A stretch of 64,000 nucleotides of DNA from Iocasia fonsfrigidae (GCF_017751145.1 NZ_CP046640.1:3452137-3516136); one strand, 5' to 3'; positions 16,428 to 24,960 are shown, counted from the stretch's first letter. The notes: generated from the sequence alone by a model not told the origin. Made by a program: numbers and translations.

Positions 16428-17501
16428 TTAAGCAAAATAAAAAGCAATAGCAATAATTAAATAGGCAGCTATTAACTGCAGGCCTTCAAACCAGTTTGAT
16501 TTTCCCTGAAGATAAACAACATTGATTGCCAGGACTGATAAGCCTATCGAACTAATCTCCAGCAGATTAAATAAAACATTCATCGGCCGACCAATCAAAT
16601 GACTGAAAAAAATTAGTAAAGGGACAATAAAAAGAGAAACCTGGATACTGGAACCTATAGCTATGGTAATACTGAGGTCTATTTTATCTGCCCTGGCCAT
16701 ATTAATAGCAGTTACATTTTCAGCTACATTTGATATAATCGGTAAAATAATAACACCTATAAATACTGGAGAAATATTAAACCCCTCTTGAATTATTTCT
16801 ATAGAACCTACTAAAATACTGGCTTCAATAGCAATAAAAATAGTTGTTAAAAGCAGATAAAGAACATTATACCATAACTTCCCTTTTCCCTCCTTTTTTC
16901 TTGCACTGTCTCCTCCAGAGCCTTTACTGACATGAAAAACTTTTTTTTCTTTTTCATGAAAGATTAGTGTAAAATAGAGGCTTGCCAGATACGTAACAAA
17001 CAGGACAAAACCGACTCCCATACTCAATTTTCCTAAAACAAGTGTCTTAATATTTGATGAACCAAAATAAAAAATAGCCGGTATCAGCATTCCTATTACC
17101 GCCAACATCAGCATAGCACTATTAGTAATGGCTAATAATTTATCAAACTTTTGACGCTGATACCTTAATCCCCCCAATAAAAAAGACATACCCAATACCA
17201 ATAATAAATTCATAATTATTGACCCTGTTATATTGGCTTTGACAACATTTAATAATCCATCATAAATAGCAAAGATAGAAATAATCAATTCTGTGGCATT
17301 ACCAAAGGTAACATTTATAATTCCGCCCCAGCTGCTACCGAGAATATTCCTTAATCGATCAGTAATACTTGCCATTAATGCAGCCAGTGGTATAATAGCC
17401 AGGGCAGAAGTAATAAAACTCCAGATAGAACCATCCCGAAAGTAAGAAAATCCAAGACTAATGGGCACAAATATCAAAAGGTAGCGCATCTTCTTTACCA
17501 T
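16428..17501 (-). CDS. cax: Calcium/proton antiporter, CAX family
   Basis: A 357-aa membrane protein with about eleven hydrophobic helices in two homologous halves. The cation-binding alpha repeats are visible: GNATELIISIFAIYDG in the first half (near residues 67-82) and ISNVAENVTAINMARADKID in the second. A short hydrophilic loop, rich in Lys, Ser and Gly, lies between the halves. It exports calcium in exchange for protons across the cytoplasmic membrane. AAGGAGG lies 8 bases before the chosen ATG. Calcium handling matters for spore formation, but no sporulation promoter was found here, so I make no such claim. Confidence 0.9.
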   Translation of the reverse strand: MVKKMRYLLIFVPISLGFSYFRDGSIWSFITSALAIIPLAALMASITDRLRNILGSSWGGIINVTFGNATELIISIFAIYDGLLNVVKANITGSIIMNLLLVLGMSFLLGGLRYQRQKFDKLLAITNSAMLMLAVIGMLIPAIFYFGSSNIKTLVLGKLSMGVGFVLFVTYLASLYFTLIFHEKEKKVFHVSKGSGGDSARKKEGKGKLWYNVLYLLLTTIFIAIEASILVGSIEIIQEGFNISPVFIGVIILPIISNVAENVTAINMARADKIDLSITIAIGSSIQVSLFIVPLLIFFSHLIGRPMNVLFNLLEISSIGLSVLAINVVYLQGKSNWFEGLQLIAAYLIIAIAFYFA

Positions 17502-17554
17502 CCATTAATCCTCCTTAAGTATTATTATGCCCTACTAAAAAAGGATTACTACAA

Positions 17555-18193
17555 TTATTTTACTACTACAAACCCCTCTGCTTCTTTGAGCTGGGCTGAT
17601 GACGGCTTTATCACCAGAAAATCTACTATACTGGAAATTCTCTCTCTTGTATTTTCTAATACATCATTATAATATAAATCTATTTTAGGTAAATCTTTAT
17701 TTCTTGTAAAAAAATCAGCCAGTCTGACATCATATTCTCGCTTGAGATTAATCCCCACTTCAAGGGGTATTCCACTCCTTTTTTGTAGGGAATTTGCTAC
17801 CTGTACAGCAGCACGGTGGCAGACAATAAATTTTGGGGCTGTTAGATAAGGATAAAATAATTCTATTGTTAGTGAAGTCCTGGGGTCTTTCCACCCACAG
17901 TATTTACTGGAATCATTAATTTTTTGAACAAGTGAAAGAATATCATCTTTAAAAGTATTTTGCTTTTCCAATAAGGCCTCCCTGCCAGGGGGATTATACC
18001 AAAACCCCCCGGCAGCATGTAAGATCCTATCATTTAATTCTACAAACTCTTTATCCTCATAGTGCCCATACGGGTTTGAAGGCATTGCCCCTATTAAATT
18101 ATCCCCCATATTTATTCCTAATCTATCTAATATTCCGGCAATCATTGATGTCCCACTCCTATGCATACCTAAGACTATCACACAATCACCCAT
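17555..18193 (-). CDS. PAPS-dependent sulfotransferase-like protein
   Basis: A 212-aa P-loop sulfotransferase-family protein. The 5'-phosphosulfate loop is VLGMHRSGTSMIAGIL near residues 7-22, and the 3'-phosphate site is probably KFIVCHRAAVQVANSLQKR near 120-138. The segment GHYEDKEFVELNDRIL is typical of a group often found beside glycosyltransferases. It would transfer sulfate from PAPS to a sugar or other hydroxyl in the cytosol. It is divergent from a GT2 gene at 18369 and close to a second sulfotransferase/GT2 pair, pointing to a sulfated glycan. No PAPS synthesis genes are in the window. Confidence 0.82.
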   Translation of the reverse strand: MGDCVIVLGMHRSGTSMIAGILDRLGINMGDNLIGAMPSNPYGHYEDKEFVELNDRILHAAGGFWYNPPGREALLEKQNTFKDDILSLVQKINDSSKYCGWKDPRTSLTIELFYPYLTAPKFIVCHRAAVQVANSLQKRSGIPLEVGINLKREYDVRLADFFTRNKDLPKIDLYYNDVLENTRERISSIVDFLVIKPSSAQLKEAEGFVVVK

Positions 18194-18368
18194 TTAGTTC
18201 CCCCCATTCTCTTTTAAATCAAATGATATAATTATTTAACATAAAACCCTATATACTATAAATATGTTTAAGGGCTATCATAAGTTAATAGTAACAGCAG
18301 CATGTGCCGGGAATAATATGTATTATATATGATATTTAATTATTTAACATGAAAGGGGTTGGTATCAG

Positions 18369-19325
18369 ATGTATTCGACTGGAACACTACTTAAAACAGA
18401 TAATCCAGCTATATATATTGTTGATAATAATGAGATTAGACATATAACAAATCTGGCCAGCTATATTTCCTTCGGGTTTCAAGAAAAAGATTATAGAAAG
18501 ATATCTGAGCAAGAACTTTCCCGCTTAAATCCGGGTAAACCCATCGGAGATTGGGGGGATCTCAGTCCAGACCTCAAACTGTATATTAAAGAACACCTGT
18601 GGAGGGAAAAACTTGCTGTTGATATAATTATTGTTAATTATAATTCCTTACCACATCTTAAGAAATGCCTGCATAGTATTTACACAAATACAGATTATCC
18701 CTATAATATCATCATTATTGATAACAACAGTACTGATAAGAGTAGGGAATTTCTTGCTAGATTAAATAATATAACAGTCGTCTATAATCAAAAAAACAGG
18801 GGCTGCGCAGCTGCCTGGAATCAGGGCATAAAAAAAGGGAGTAATAATTTTATTGTTCTCTTAAACCCAGATACTGAGGTTACAATAGACTGGCTCTATC
18901 CACTTGTAAAAACAGCAGCTGCTAACCAGGATATAGCTTTAATTGGAACCAAACATGTTAACGAAAATGAAGCAGTAATCCATGCAGGTGTTATTAAAAA
19001 AAACAATGAATTTATTATACGTAAACATCCCCGGGATAACCCTGATGTTTATAATGAACCAGGGGATGTGGCCAGGATACACGGGGCCTGTTTTATGATT
19101 AAGCGGGAACTAATTCCAAAACTTGGTTATTTTGATGAACGATATTTTTTATACTCTGAAGAGACAGACTACTGCCTTAATGCTCAAAATAAGGGTTATA
19201 GAATCTACTACTATCCAGTTAAAATTTACCACTATGAAAAAGGCGCCTCTATCGACCAACAAAAGCGCCAAAAAATCAGGCTTGAAAGTATAGATAAATT
19301 CAAGAAAAAATGGGGTACTAAATAA
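18369..19325 (+). CDS. GT2 glycosyltransferase with an extra N-terminal module
   Basis: A 318-aa protein. Residues about 76-300 form a rhamnosyltransferase-like GT-A domain: VDIIIVNYNSLPHLKKCL, IIIDNNSTDKS, LLNPDTEV (the DxD-like motif) and RIHGACFMIKRELIPKLGYFDE cover the usual order. The first 75 residues (GTLLKTDNPAIYIVDNNE, then RHITNLASYISFG) are a separate small beta module like those found in some bacterial surface proteins, here attached to a cytosolic enzyme. AAAGGGG lies before the ATG. The gene converges with another GT2 gene and is divergent from a sulfotransferase. The sugar is unknown. No convincing promoter was found in the 175-bp divergent gap. Confidence 0.85.
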   Translation: MYSTGTLLKTDNPAIYIVDNNEIRHITNLASYISFGFQEKDYRKISEQELSRLNPGKPIGDWGDLSPDLKLYIKEHLWREKLAVDIIIVNYNSLPHLKKCLHSIYTNTDYPYNIIIIDNNSTDKSREFLARLNNITVVYNQKNRGCAAAWNQGIKKGSNNFIVLLNPDTEVTIDWLYPLVKTAAANQDIALIGTKHVNENEAVIHAGVIKKNNEFIIRKHPRDNPDVYNEPGDVARIHGACFMIKRELIPKLGYFDERYFLYSEETDYCLNAQNKGYRIYYYPVKIYHYEKGASIDQQKRQKIRLESIDKFKKKWGTK

Positions 19326-19349
19326 GAGCACTTATAAAAAGTGCTCTTA
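19323..19349. terminator. Hairpin between two convergent GT2 genes
   Basis: An 11-bp perfect stem (19323-19333 with 19339-19349) with a 5-nt loop, placed between the two stop codons so it can serve both strands. Confidence 0.65.
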
Positions 19350-19355
19350 CATAGC

Positions 19356-20156
19356 TCAATCTAGAGAAACCAGCCTATAACCCGATTTTTCTTTATCATC
19401 TAAAATCAAACCATATCCAAACCTCTTTATTCGTTTTCTAAGCTTTTCTAACCCACCAGGCTTTGCTTTATAATCCCTGACATAATAAGCCAAGTTATTC
19501 TTAATCTCATCTATAAGGTGGCCGTAATTAGTCACCAGGTACTCATCATTCCAGGCAACAATATAACCAGCTTTCATCACTTCCTGAGAAAAACTATAAT
19601 CATCAGGAAACCTGACTCCATTATTACCAATGTTCTTCCACCTGATTCCCTGCTGCCAGACCTCTCGCCTGAACACAGAACTGGAATGGACATTTATTCT
19701 GGTCTGATAAATAGTTAAGCCCTGACGGCTTATTCGTTCAGATGGTCTTTCCCCATCAATGTCACCCTCATTCCTGGCCGGGGAATGTGCATATAATGAT
19801 AACTGTCCTAATTCAGGGAAAACCCTAAATATCCTTATAACCCGTTCAACCCATCCTGGCTTATACTGTAGGTCATTTTCAGAGACATGTAATATATCTG
19901 ACCTTGCTCTTGTCAAAGCAAGATTTAGAGCAATTCCACCCATGTTTTTGTTTAATAGGATATTAGTACACAACTCATTACAGCTGCAAACATTTTTTAT
20001 ATACTCCTGTGAACCATCTCTTGAACCATTATCAACAATAATTAATTCATATGGTACATTTACTGTTGACAGATATGAATTAACCGTCTGCTCTAATAAG
20101 TAACGTCGATTCCAGTTTAACAATACAGTTGATATCAGTGGTTTTTTTCCTGCCAT
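19356..20156 (-). CDS. GT2-family glycosyltransferase
   Basis: A 266-aa GT-A enzyme. Motifs in order: ISTVLLNWNRRYLLEQTV, ELIIVDNGSRDGSQEYI, KNMGGIALNLALTRARSDIL, and SENDLQYKPGWVERVIRIF, where END replaces the usual DxD. A frame to TTG at 20171 exists, but GAGGGGG lies before the ATG at 20156. It follows the sulfotransferase gene by 11 bp, so the two should be expressed together from the sigma-K-like promoter at 20908. Together they could make and sulfate a glycan late in sporulation. Sugar donor and acceptor are unknown. Confidence 0.85.
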   Translation of the reverse strand: MAGKKPLISTVLLNWNRRYLLEQTVNSYLSTVNVPYELIIVDNGSRDGSQEYIKNVCSCNELCTNILLNKNMGGIALNLALTRARSDILHVSENDLQYKPGWVERVIRIFRVFPELGQLSLYAHSPARNEGDIDGERPSERISRQGLTIYQTRINVHSSSVFRREVWQQGIRWKNIGNNGVRFPDDYSFSQEVMKAGYIVAWNDEYLVTNYGHLIDEIKNNLAYYVRDYKAKPGGLEKLRKRIKRFGYGLILDDKEKSGYRLVSLD

Positions 20157-20167
20157 AAAAACCCCCC

Positions 20168-20887
20168 TCAATAATCTTTAAGCTGGCTTTTTATTTTATT
20201 ACAGGCATATGAATATAGTTTCATATCCAAACTATTTTTTTCCTTTATTAATTCGATCAGGCCTGTTGACAACTCTTCTTTTCTGGGCCTTCCCGGATTA
20301 ACATTCTTCTGCTGATAGTCAAGTTTATTCCATCCTAACTCCCTGCCCATTAATAATATTGATACATTAAAGTAATCAGTCACCCCGACTGTAAAATACC
20401 TTTCAAGGTTGTCAATAGCCTTTTCAAGATCTGGTTTTACTTCATTCTTGTATTTAATAAAATTTTCTAAACTCACCATATCTGCTAGATCAACATCCCT
20501 GGATAGAAATTTAGTCTGTAGATTACAAGCCTGTGTATAATAATTATTTAAAAATTTTTCTAAACCAATATCCTCAACCGGCAGGTATTTCTTGTTATAT
20601 AAACGATAATAGTATAAGGAAATAACCCTATCTACCGGCTCTCTTATAAAAGTAATATAATGGAAAGGCCTGTTATAATATGAATGAATTCCAAATGGTA
20701 TATGGCCAATAATACATTGTAATCCTGAAGCCCTATTACCCATATATCTACTCAAATTATTATATTCTTCTTTAAAACCACCATATCCATAAGCTATTTC
20801 TGAATATTCTTGTTCAATAATTCCCCTTAAAGTCGTCCCAGCCGTTTTAGGGATATGCATAAATATAATTACTTTACTAGTAGCCAT
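20168..20887 (-). CDS. Sulfotransferase (PAPS-type, HIPKTAGTT class)
   Basis: A 239-aa cytosolic protein whose N-terminus IIFMHIPKTAGTTLRGII is the phosphosulfate-binding loop of carbohydrate sulfotransferases, and whose 3'-phosphate site is ITFIREPVDRVISLYYYRLY near residues 78-97. Both PAPS-binding elements are intact. It is the first gene of a two-gene unit with a GT2, preceded by AC-N17-CATAGAATA, a perfect sigma-K-type promoter. This suggests sulfation of a sugar on a spore-surface molecule. It is unlike the other sulfotransferase at 17555 beyond the fold, so they probably act on different positions or acceptors. Confidence 0.85.
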   Translation of the reverse strand: MATSKVIIFMHIPKTAGTTLRGIIEQEYSEIAYGYGGFKEEYNNLSRYMGNRASGLQCIIGHIPFGIHSYYNRPFHYITFIREPVDRVISLYYYRLYNKKYLPVEDIGLEKFLNNYYTQACNLQTKFLSRDVDLADMVSLENFIKYKNEVKPDLEKAIDNLERYFTVGVTDYFNVSILLMGRELGWNKLDYQQKNVNPGRPRKEELSTGLIELIKEKNSLDMKLYSYACNKIKSQLKDY

Positions 20888-20907
20888 ATTACATTACACC
20901 CCTGATT

Positions 20908-20935
20908 TATTCTATGATTAAACAATCATTAAAGT
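20908..20935 (-). promoter_or_regulatory. Sigma-K-like promoter of the sulfotransferase/GT2 unit
   Basis: Minus strand AC (20935-20934), 17 bp, then CATAGAATA (20916-20908), an exact match to AC-N17-CATANNNTA. The start point would fall about 15 bp before the sulfotransferase ATG. Confidence 0.65.
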
Positions 20936-20960
20936 GATAATTATAGTATGTCCTATCTAA

Positions 20961-20995
20961 AGCAATAGGAAAGGAAATACTCCCTTCCTATTGCT
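20961..20995 (-). terminator. Hairpin after the first SPOCS-LysM gene
   Basis: Arms 20961-20974 and 20982-20995 pair over 14 positions with one mismatch. It starts 2 bp after the stop codon. The U-tract is weak. Confidence 0.6.
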
Positions 20996-20997
20996 AA

Positions 20998-22515
20998 TCA
21001 GCCTCTTGGTATTAATAATCTCTGCCCAATTTGAAGCTCTCCAGGGTCAGTGATATTATTAATTGAAGTAATCCTGTTAACTGTTACTCCAAATCGCTGG
21101 GCTATTAAATAAAGAGTGTCTCCAGATTTAACAGTATAAGTAATATACTGTGACGGTGCGGTTGGTTCCTGAATAGGCTGTTCAGATATACCAGTAATAA
21201 TCGGTACCCTAACCCTCTCTGTAACTACCAGATTCACATTAAGAACTGCTATAACAGTTATCTGTCTCTCTGAAGCCCGATTGGCAGTTATTCTATTAAT
21301 ACTGATATCGGCATATGCCTCCATATTAGAGGTAACCTGAGGTATATTTATAAAGCTGCTAAAAGTAATAACAGCAGGTGCAAAATATACAGGCTGATCA
21401 GGTAGATCAGCTACATAGATAATATTAGCATCAACTACACCACTTATTAAAACACCACCATTTTGAGCTTCAACCTCAAGACTAGCACCCCTTATATTTC
21501 CACTTGCACTGATTACACGACCAACATCAGGATTCCCTGCTGCTACTGTCACCTGATCCCTTGCCTGTATTCTGGTTCTTTCTTCAGCAACAATCCTCTC
21601 AACTATAACTGTCCTCCTTACCGGAAACATCCCATCAACCGGACTGATAATATCTGTAGGTAATTCTACTGTTTCCTCCAACACAACAAGGATTTGAAAT
21701 CTGAGCTCTGTATTTATCCTCACCCTACGATTATCTACTTTTTGGGCACTTTCAGAAATAACCGAAGTATCGACAAAGGCATTCATTTCTGGAGTAACAC
21801 CGCTAAAAGGGAAGGTTTCATTGAAACCATAGCTAAGACTACTGTATTCTACATCTTCCCCAGCAGCTACATATAAAAGATTACTTCTAATAGTTCCTCT
21901 GACTGTAACACGGTCATACCCTGTACTTACATCTATAATTTGAACTGTACTATCAACATCAATAATCCTATCTATATCTGAGGCCCCTGACGGTAACCTT
22001 TCAACTGATTCCAGTTCCCTGGTAAAATTACGTTCGCGCAGACGGCGTTGAATGGTATACCTTCTCCTTCTAAAATCAAAGTCCGGGGCTTCACCTATTG
22101 GGGTTACTACATCTACTGTAGTTACTTCTATATCACTAACTACAGTAAACTCTAATTCAATAAGCCTGTCATTTAATAATTCAAAATCTATATCTGAGAT
22201 AAGTGATTCAACATCCACCTGATAACCTGGCCTGACACCACTAATAACTTCCCTATCAGTAAAGGTAAAACTCCTCCTGACACTAACAACGTTTGATGGG
22301 TCATCAAGGGTAGCATAGTAAACCGTAACACGAATGATTCCACTTATTACAACAACCCCTCTTTCTGCACTTGTGTCAGTAATTTCAACCCTGGCATTAG
22401 CACTAACAACCCTTGCTGCAGCCGGTAATGTAGAAGGAATGTTGAGATTTCTACTTACCCTTGTTTGTGAAGTTCTTGTGGCAATAGATTCATTTACCTG
22501 TAATTGTTCAGGCAT
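20998..22515 (-). CDS. SPOCS (DUF3794) triple-repeat protein with C-terminal LysM
   Basis: A 505-aa predicted spore-envelope protein. Three SPOCS-type beta domains span roughly residues 12-135, 165-300 and 305-440. A LysM peptidoglycan-binding domain closes the protein at about 457-505 (YTVKSGDTLYLIAQRFGVT). The same architecture is seen in SipL of Clostridioides, which links the coat morphogen SpoIVA to the forespore. There is no signal peptide, as expected for a mother-cell protein. A 32-codon ORF precedes it in a unit with a perfect sigma-K-like promoter. The repeats are rich in Val, Ile, Arg and Thr. I cannot say which of the SPOCS-LysM genes here, if any, is the true SipL. Confidence 0.85.
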   Translation of the reverse strand: MPEQLQVNESIATRTSQTRVSRNLNIPSTLPAAARVVSANARVEITDTSAERGVVVISGIIRVTVYYATLDDPSNVVSVRRSFTFTDREVISGVRPGYQVDVESLISDIDFELLNDRLIELEFTVVSDIEVTTVDVVTPIGEAPDFDFRRRRYTIQRRLRERNFTRELESVERLPSGASDIDRIIDVDSTVQIIDVSTGYDRVTVRGTIRSNLLYVAAGEDVEYSSLSYGFNETFPFSGVTPEMNAFVDTSVISESAQKVDNRRVRINTELRFQILVVLEETVELPTDIISPVDGMFPVRRTVIVERIVAEERTRIQARDQVTVAAGNPDVGRVISASGNIRGASLEVEAQNGGVLISGVVDANIIYVADLPDQPVYFAPAVITFSSFINIPQVTSNMEAYADISINRITANRASERQITVIAVLNVNLVVTERVRVPIITGISEQPIQEPTAPSQYITYTVKSGDTLYLIAQRFGVTVNRITSINNITDPGELQIGQRLLIPRG

Positions 22516-22530
22516 CTTTTATTCCTCCTT

Positions 22531-22629
22531 TCATCCCTTCCTGATCTTAATAATCTTTTTAATCTTTTGTGGAGTAATATTTATTCTGCTTTTTTTTATC
22601 CGTTTTTTCTCTTCTTTTTTTTCAGCCAT
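22531..22629 (-). CDS. Lysine-rich 32-aa small protein
   Basis: ATG at 22629 opens MAEKKEEKKRIKKSRINITP followed by 12 more, mostly Lys, Ile and Arg, ending in a TGA 12 bp before the ribosome site of the SPOCS-LysM gene. GGGGGTGG lies 4-5 bases before its own ATG. A sigma-K-like promoter lies about 33 bp upstream. Very basic small proteins occur in spore coats, but I recognise no family. It may be a coat peptide, a translation-coupling leader or both. Confidence 0.6.
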   Translation of the reverse strand: MAEKKEEKKRIKKSRINITPQKIKKIIKIRKG

Positions 22630-22661
22630 AACACCACCCCCTGTTTTAATATTCTTTATAC

Positions 22662-22689
22662 TAATATATGCAGTAAACTGTATTATGGT
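22662..22689 (-). promoter_or_regulatory. Sigma-K-like promoter of the small ORF/SPOCS-LysM unit
   Basis: Minus strand AC (22689-22688), 17 bp, CATATATTA (22670-22662): an exact match. It starts directly at the end of the upstream gene's terminator. Confidence 0.7.
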
Positions 22690-22723
22690 AAAAAAAGAAC
22701 TGTAGGCTATAATCCCACAGTTC
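22690..22723 (-). terminator. Terminator of the 543-aa SPOCS-LysM gene
   Basis: Arms 22697-22703 and 22717-22723 with a further GG/CC pairing inside, followed on the minus strand by seven T. It lies 9 bp after the stop codon. Confidence 0.8.
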
Positions 22724-22731
22724 CTTAATTT

Positions 22732-24363
22732 CTACCCCTTTGGTTCAATTATACCGCGGGGAACACATATCTTCTGTCCTATCTGTAAATTATTTGGGTC
22801 TATATTCGGGTTAGCTTCTATTAAGGCATCTACAGTAGTACGATATCTCCTAGCTATTTTCCAGAGTGTATCTCCTGCCTGCACCACATAAACTACATAA
22901 GATGGTGGACATTCATCATCAGCAGCTGGAGAAATAACCACCAGGTCTGTAACTATCTCCATCTGTCTAAACTCTGTTACCTTGGCAAACTTCCTGATAA
23001 CTATATCAAATTCTATTGCACTACATACCTGTGTACCATTGACTTCTTCACAGTCTGTCAATGATGCATTAACTTTAGTAACTTCTACCTCTGTGTGTGT
23101 ATTCATGCCAGGTTCAGTACCTGGTATATCAATAAAATTATCAAAATTAAAGTAGTTTCCCTCTGGAGTTTCAACAAAGTGTACTGGTTGTAAGAATTCT
23201 CCCTCTTCAGCAACACCAACATAAACAGCTGCTGCCTCTATATCCCCTTCCAGATAAACCCCATCCTCATCAGTTGTAGCTTCATACTCAACAATTCTGG
23301 CAGAGGGCTCAATAATTCTCTGGGCAAGTGGTTTTTCCGGTGGAATATTTAAAATACTACTAATGGTTTCGTGAACAACATCCTCACCTACTACATCTTC
23401 TACCCTGAGAAGCTCCCTTTCAATCTCAACCAGATCACTTATTATATCAGTTATTACTGTAACTTGTTTAGGTTCAGTAACCTTTACAAAGAATTGAACT
23501 ACAACATCAATTTCAACAGTATCCTCATCAATAAAATCGAAAGAAAGACGTTTAATTGTTAAATTGGTATGGACTGTCATGTCCTCTTCAGCCCCTGCAA
23601 CATCAACTGTTTCAGTGAAATGAATTGTATCTTCCAGAAAATGTACTGGTTGATCACCATCTTCTACATCAGCCACATACATTGCACCACCAAAAATATC
23701 CCCTTCGACAATAACACCTTCATTAGTAATCTCTGTTGTCACATCCTGTATCTCTGCTAAAACCTTTAATACCCTTTCAATAGGCGGTTTGCCCGGAGGC
23801 AGTTCAAGTCTACCAGTAATAACACTTGTAACCGTATTTTCACCTATAACATCTTCAATCCTTAATAACTCCTCAACTATATTTTCTTCTGGAATGCCAG
23901 TTACATCTGTCACTACTGTTATCTGCTGATACTCGGTCAGCTTAACAAACTTGCTTAATACTACATCAACTTCTACAGTACGGGGGGCATTTTCATTAAA
24001 GTCCCAGGAAACACGTCTTATATTAATATCTACAAAAACATTCATTCCCGGCTCTGCTTCAGGAAAATCAAAGAAATTGGTAAAAGTTAGCTGCCCTTCG
24101 AAGAAGTGAACCGGCTGTTGTGGTTCATCTTCAGGAACTATTCCAACATATACTACACCAGCCTCTATCGTACCTGTTACTTCAACACCACCATCCTCAA
24201 TATTGCTCTCTACATCAAGGAGATCAGCTTTTACATCAATAACCCTCTCAATATCTGGTTTCCCATTGGGAACGGTAATATTTTGACTGACAGTTTCACT
24301 GGCTACATCCTCACCTATTACGAATTCCACTCTTATTAATTCTTCATCAAAGTTAATTGCCAA
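22732..24363 (-). CDS. Acidic SPOCS triple-repeat protein with C-terminal LysM
   Basis: A 543-aa protein with three tandem SPOCS domains (about residues 8-140, 165-300 and 315-465), each opening with a VEGE/IGE-type segment and containing a YVG...QPVHF stretch and an EPGMN turn. A LysM (YVVQAGDTLWKIARRYRTT) lies at about 492-537. It is strikingly rich in Glu, Asp and Val. The family acts in the spore coat/exosporium assembly layer, and the LysM probably binds cortex peptidoglycan or its precursor. It has its own sigma-K-like promoter (16-bp spacer) and terminator, so it is a single-gene unit within the SPOCS array. Confidence 0.85.
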   Translation of the reverse strand: MAINFDEELIRVEFVIGEDVASETVSQNITVPNGKPDIERVIDVKADLLDVESNIEDGGVEVTGTIEAGVVYVGIVPEDEPQQPVHFFEGQLTFTNFFDFPEAEPGMNVFVDINIRRVSWDFNENAPRTVEVDVVLSKFVKLTEYQQITVVTDVTGIPEENIVEELLRIEDVIGENTVTSVITGRLELPPGKPPIERVLKVLAEIQDVTTEITNEGVIVEGDIFGGAMYVADVEDGDQPVHFLEDTIHFTETVDVAGAEEDMTVHTNLTIKRLSFDFIDEDTVEIDVVVQFFVKVTEPKQVTVITDIISDLVEIERELLRVEDVVGEDVVHETISSILNIPPEKPLAQRIIEPSARIVEYEATTDEDGVYLEGDIEAAAVYVGVAEEGEFLQPVHFVETPEGNYFNFDNFIDIPGTEPGMNTHTEVEVTKVNASLTDCEEVNGTQVCSAIEFDIVIRKFAKVTEFRQMEIVTDLVVISPAADDECPPSYVVYVVQAGDTLWKIARRYRTTVDALIEANPNIDPNNLQIGQKICVPRGIIEPKG

Positions 24364-24404
24364 TCTTATTCCTCCTTTCTATTTTTTATTAAACTTATCA
24401 CTTA

Positions 24405-24431
24405 TAATATATGCGTAGATATTTAAAGTGT
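24405..24431 (-). promoter_or_regulatory. Sigma-K-like promoter of the 543-aa SPOCS gene
   Basis: Minus strand AC (24431-24430), 16 bp, CATATATTA (24413-24405). The spacer is one base short, but the -10 is identical to that of yabG. Confidence 0.55.
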
Positions 24432-24499
24432 GAATGATATAAAGCCCTTATTTAATATATATATTCTTTCTTCAATGAATATGACAAAATATTATATGC

Positions 24500-24527
24500 A
24501 CAACAGTTATCTAAGGTTCATAAAATA
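24500..24527 (+). promoter_or_regulatory. Sigma-K-like promoter of the 136-aa gene
   Basis: AC (24500-24501), 17 bp, CATAAAATA (24519-24527), an exact match. The -10 ends only 17 bp before the ATG, so the leader would be very short but still includes AGGAGG. Confidence 0.6.
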
Positions 24528-24544
24528 ATGCAGGAGGTGGTAAT

Positions 24545-24955
24545 ATGCCTTTTGGTTATTCAAAGAAAATATTTAAATATCCCCCTGTTCAATACATACC
24601 ACTGGATCAGTATCATAAGATCACAGGGGAAACCCCTAATCCCCACAGCAGAACGAAATTATATGTTTTTAATCAATTTGAAAAAAAAGACCTGGAAAGA
24701 AAAATAGCTTATCTAAGACTGGAAAAAAACTATACTATCAAAGAAGGGCAATTAGTAGTACTAATTATTAATGGCAAAGCTGATCTGCTTCAATATAGAG
24801 GACATGAAATAAGCATTGTTGGTCAACCAACAACAGGGCATTATCAACTGTTTACCATTACTACACAATATTTTTATAAGGATAGATTAATATTTATATT
24901 CTATGATGGGGAGGATAGTGAAAAAATAGATTGGTTTAATTATAATAGATTATAA
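24545..24955 (+). CDS. Unknown 136-aa protein in the SPOCS array
   Basis: I do not recognise this protein. It is soluble-looking, with no signal peptide, and rich in Tyr, Phe, Lys and Gln. The N-terminus MPFGYSKKIFKYPPVQYIPL resembles the aromatic, proline-containing ends of coat proteins. The centre (IKEGQLVVLIINGKADLLQY, followed by a Tyr/Phe-rich beta stretch) may form one small beta domain. GCAGGAGGTGG gives a strong ribosome site. It is the only plus-strand gene between the SPOCS genes and has its own sigma-K-like promoter and a shared bidirectional terminator. Context suggests a spore coat component; this is inference only. Confidence 0.7.
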   Translation: MPFGYSKKIFKYPPVQYIPLDQYHKITGETPNPHSRTKLYVFNQFEKKDLERKIAYLRLEKNYTIKEGQLVVLIINGKADLLQYRGHEISIVGQPTTGHYQLFTITTQYFYKDRLIFIFYDGEDSEKIDWFNYNRL

Positions 24956-24960
24956 TTTTT

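Noticed and set aside
18279-18287. CATAAGTTA as a sigma-K -10 for the 318-aa GT2
   Set aside because: No AC at 16-18 bp upstream and a leader of 80 bp; the match is probably chance.
22504-22728. Plus-strand Phe/Leu-rich frames between the SPOCS genes
   Set aside because: They are the antisense of the Lys-rich 32-codon ORF and terminator, with no ribosome site.
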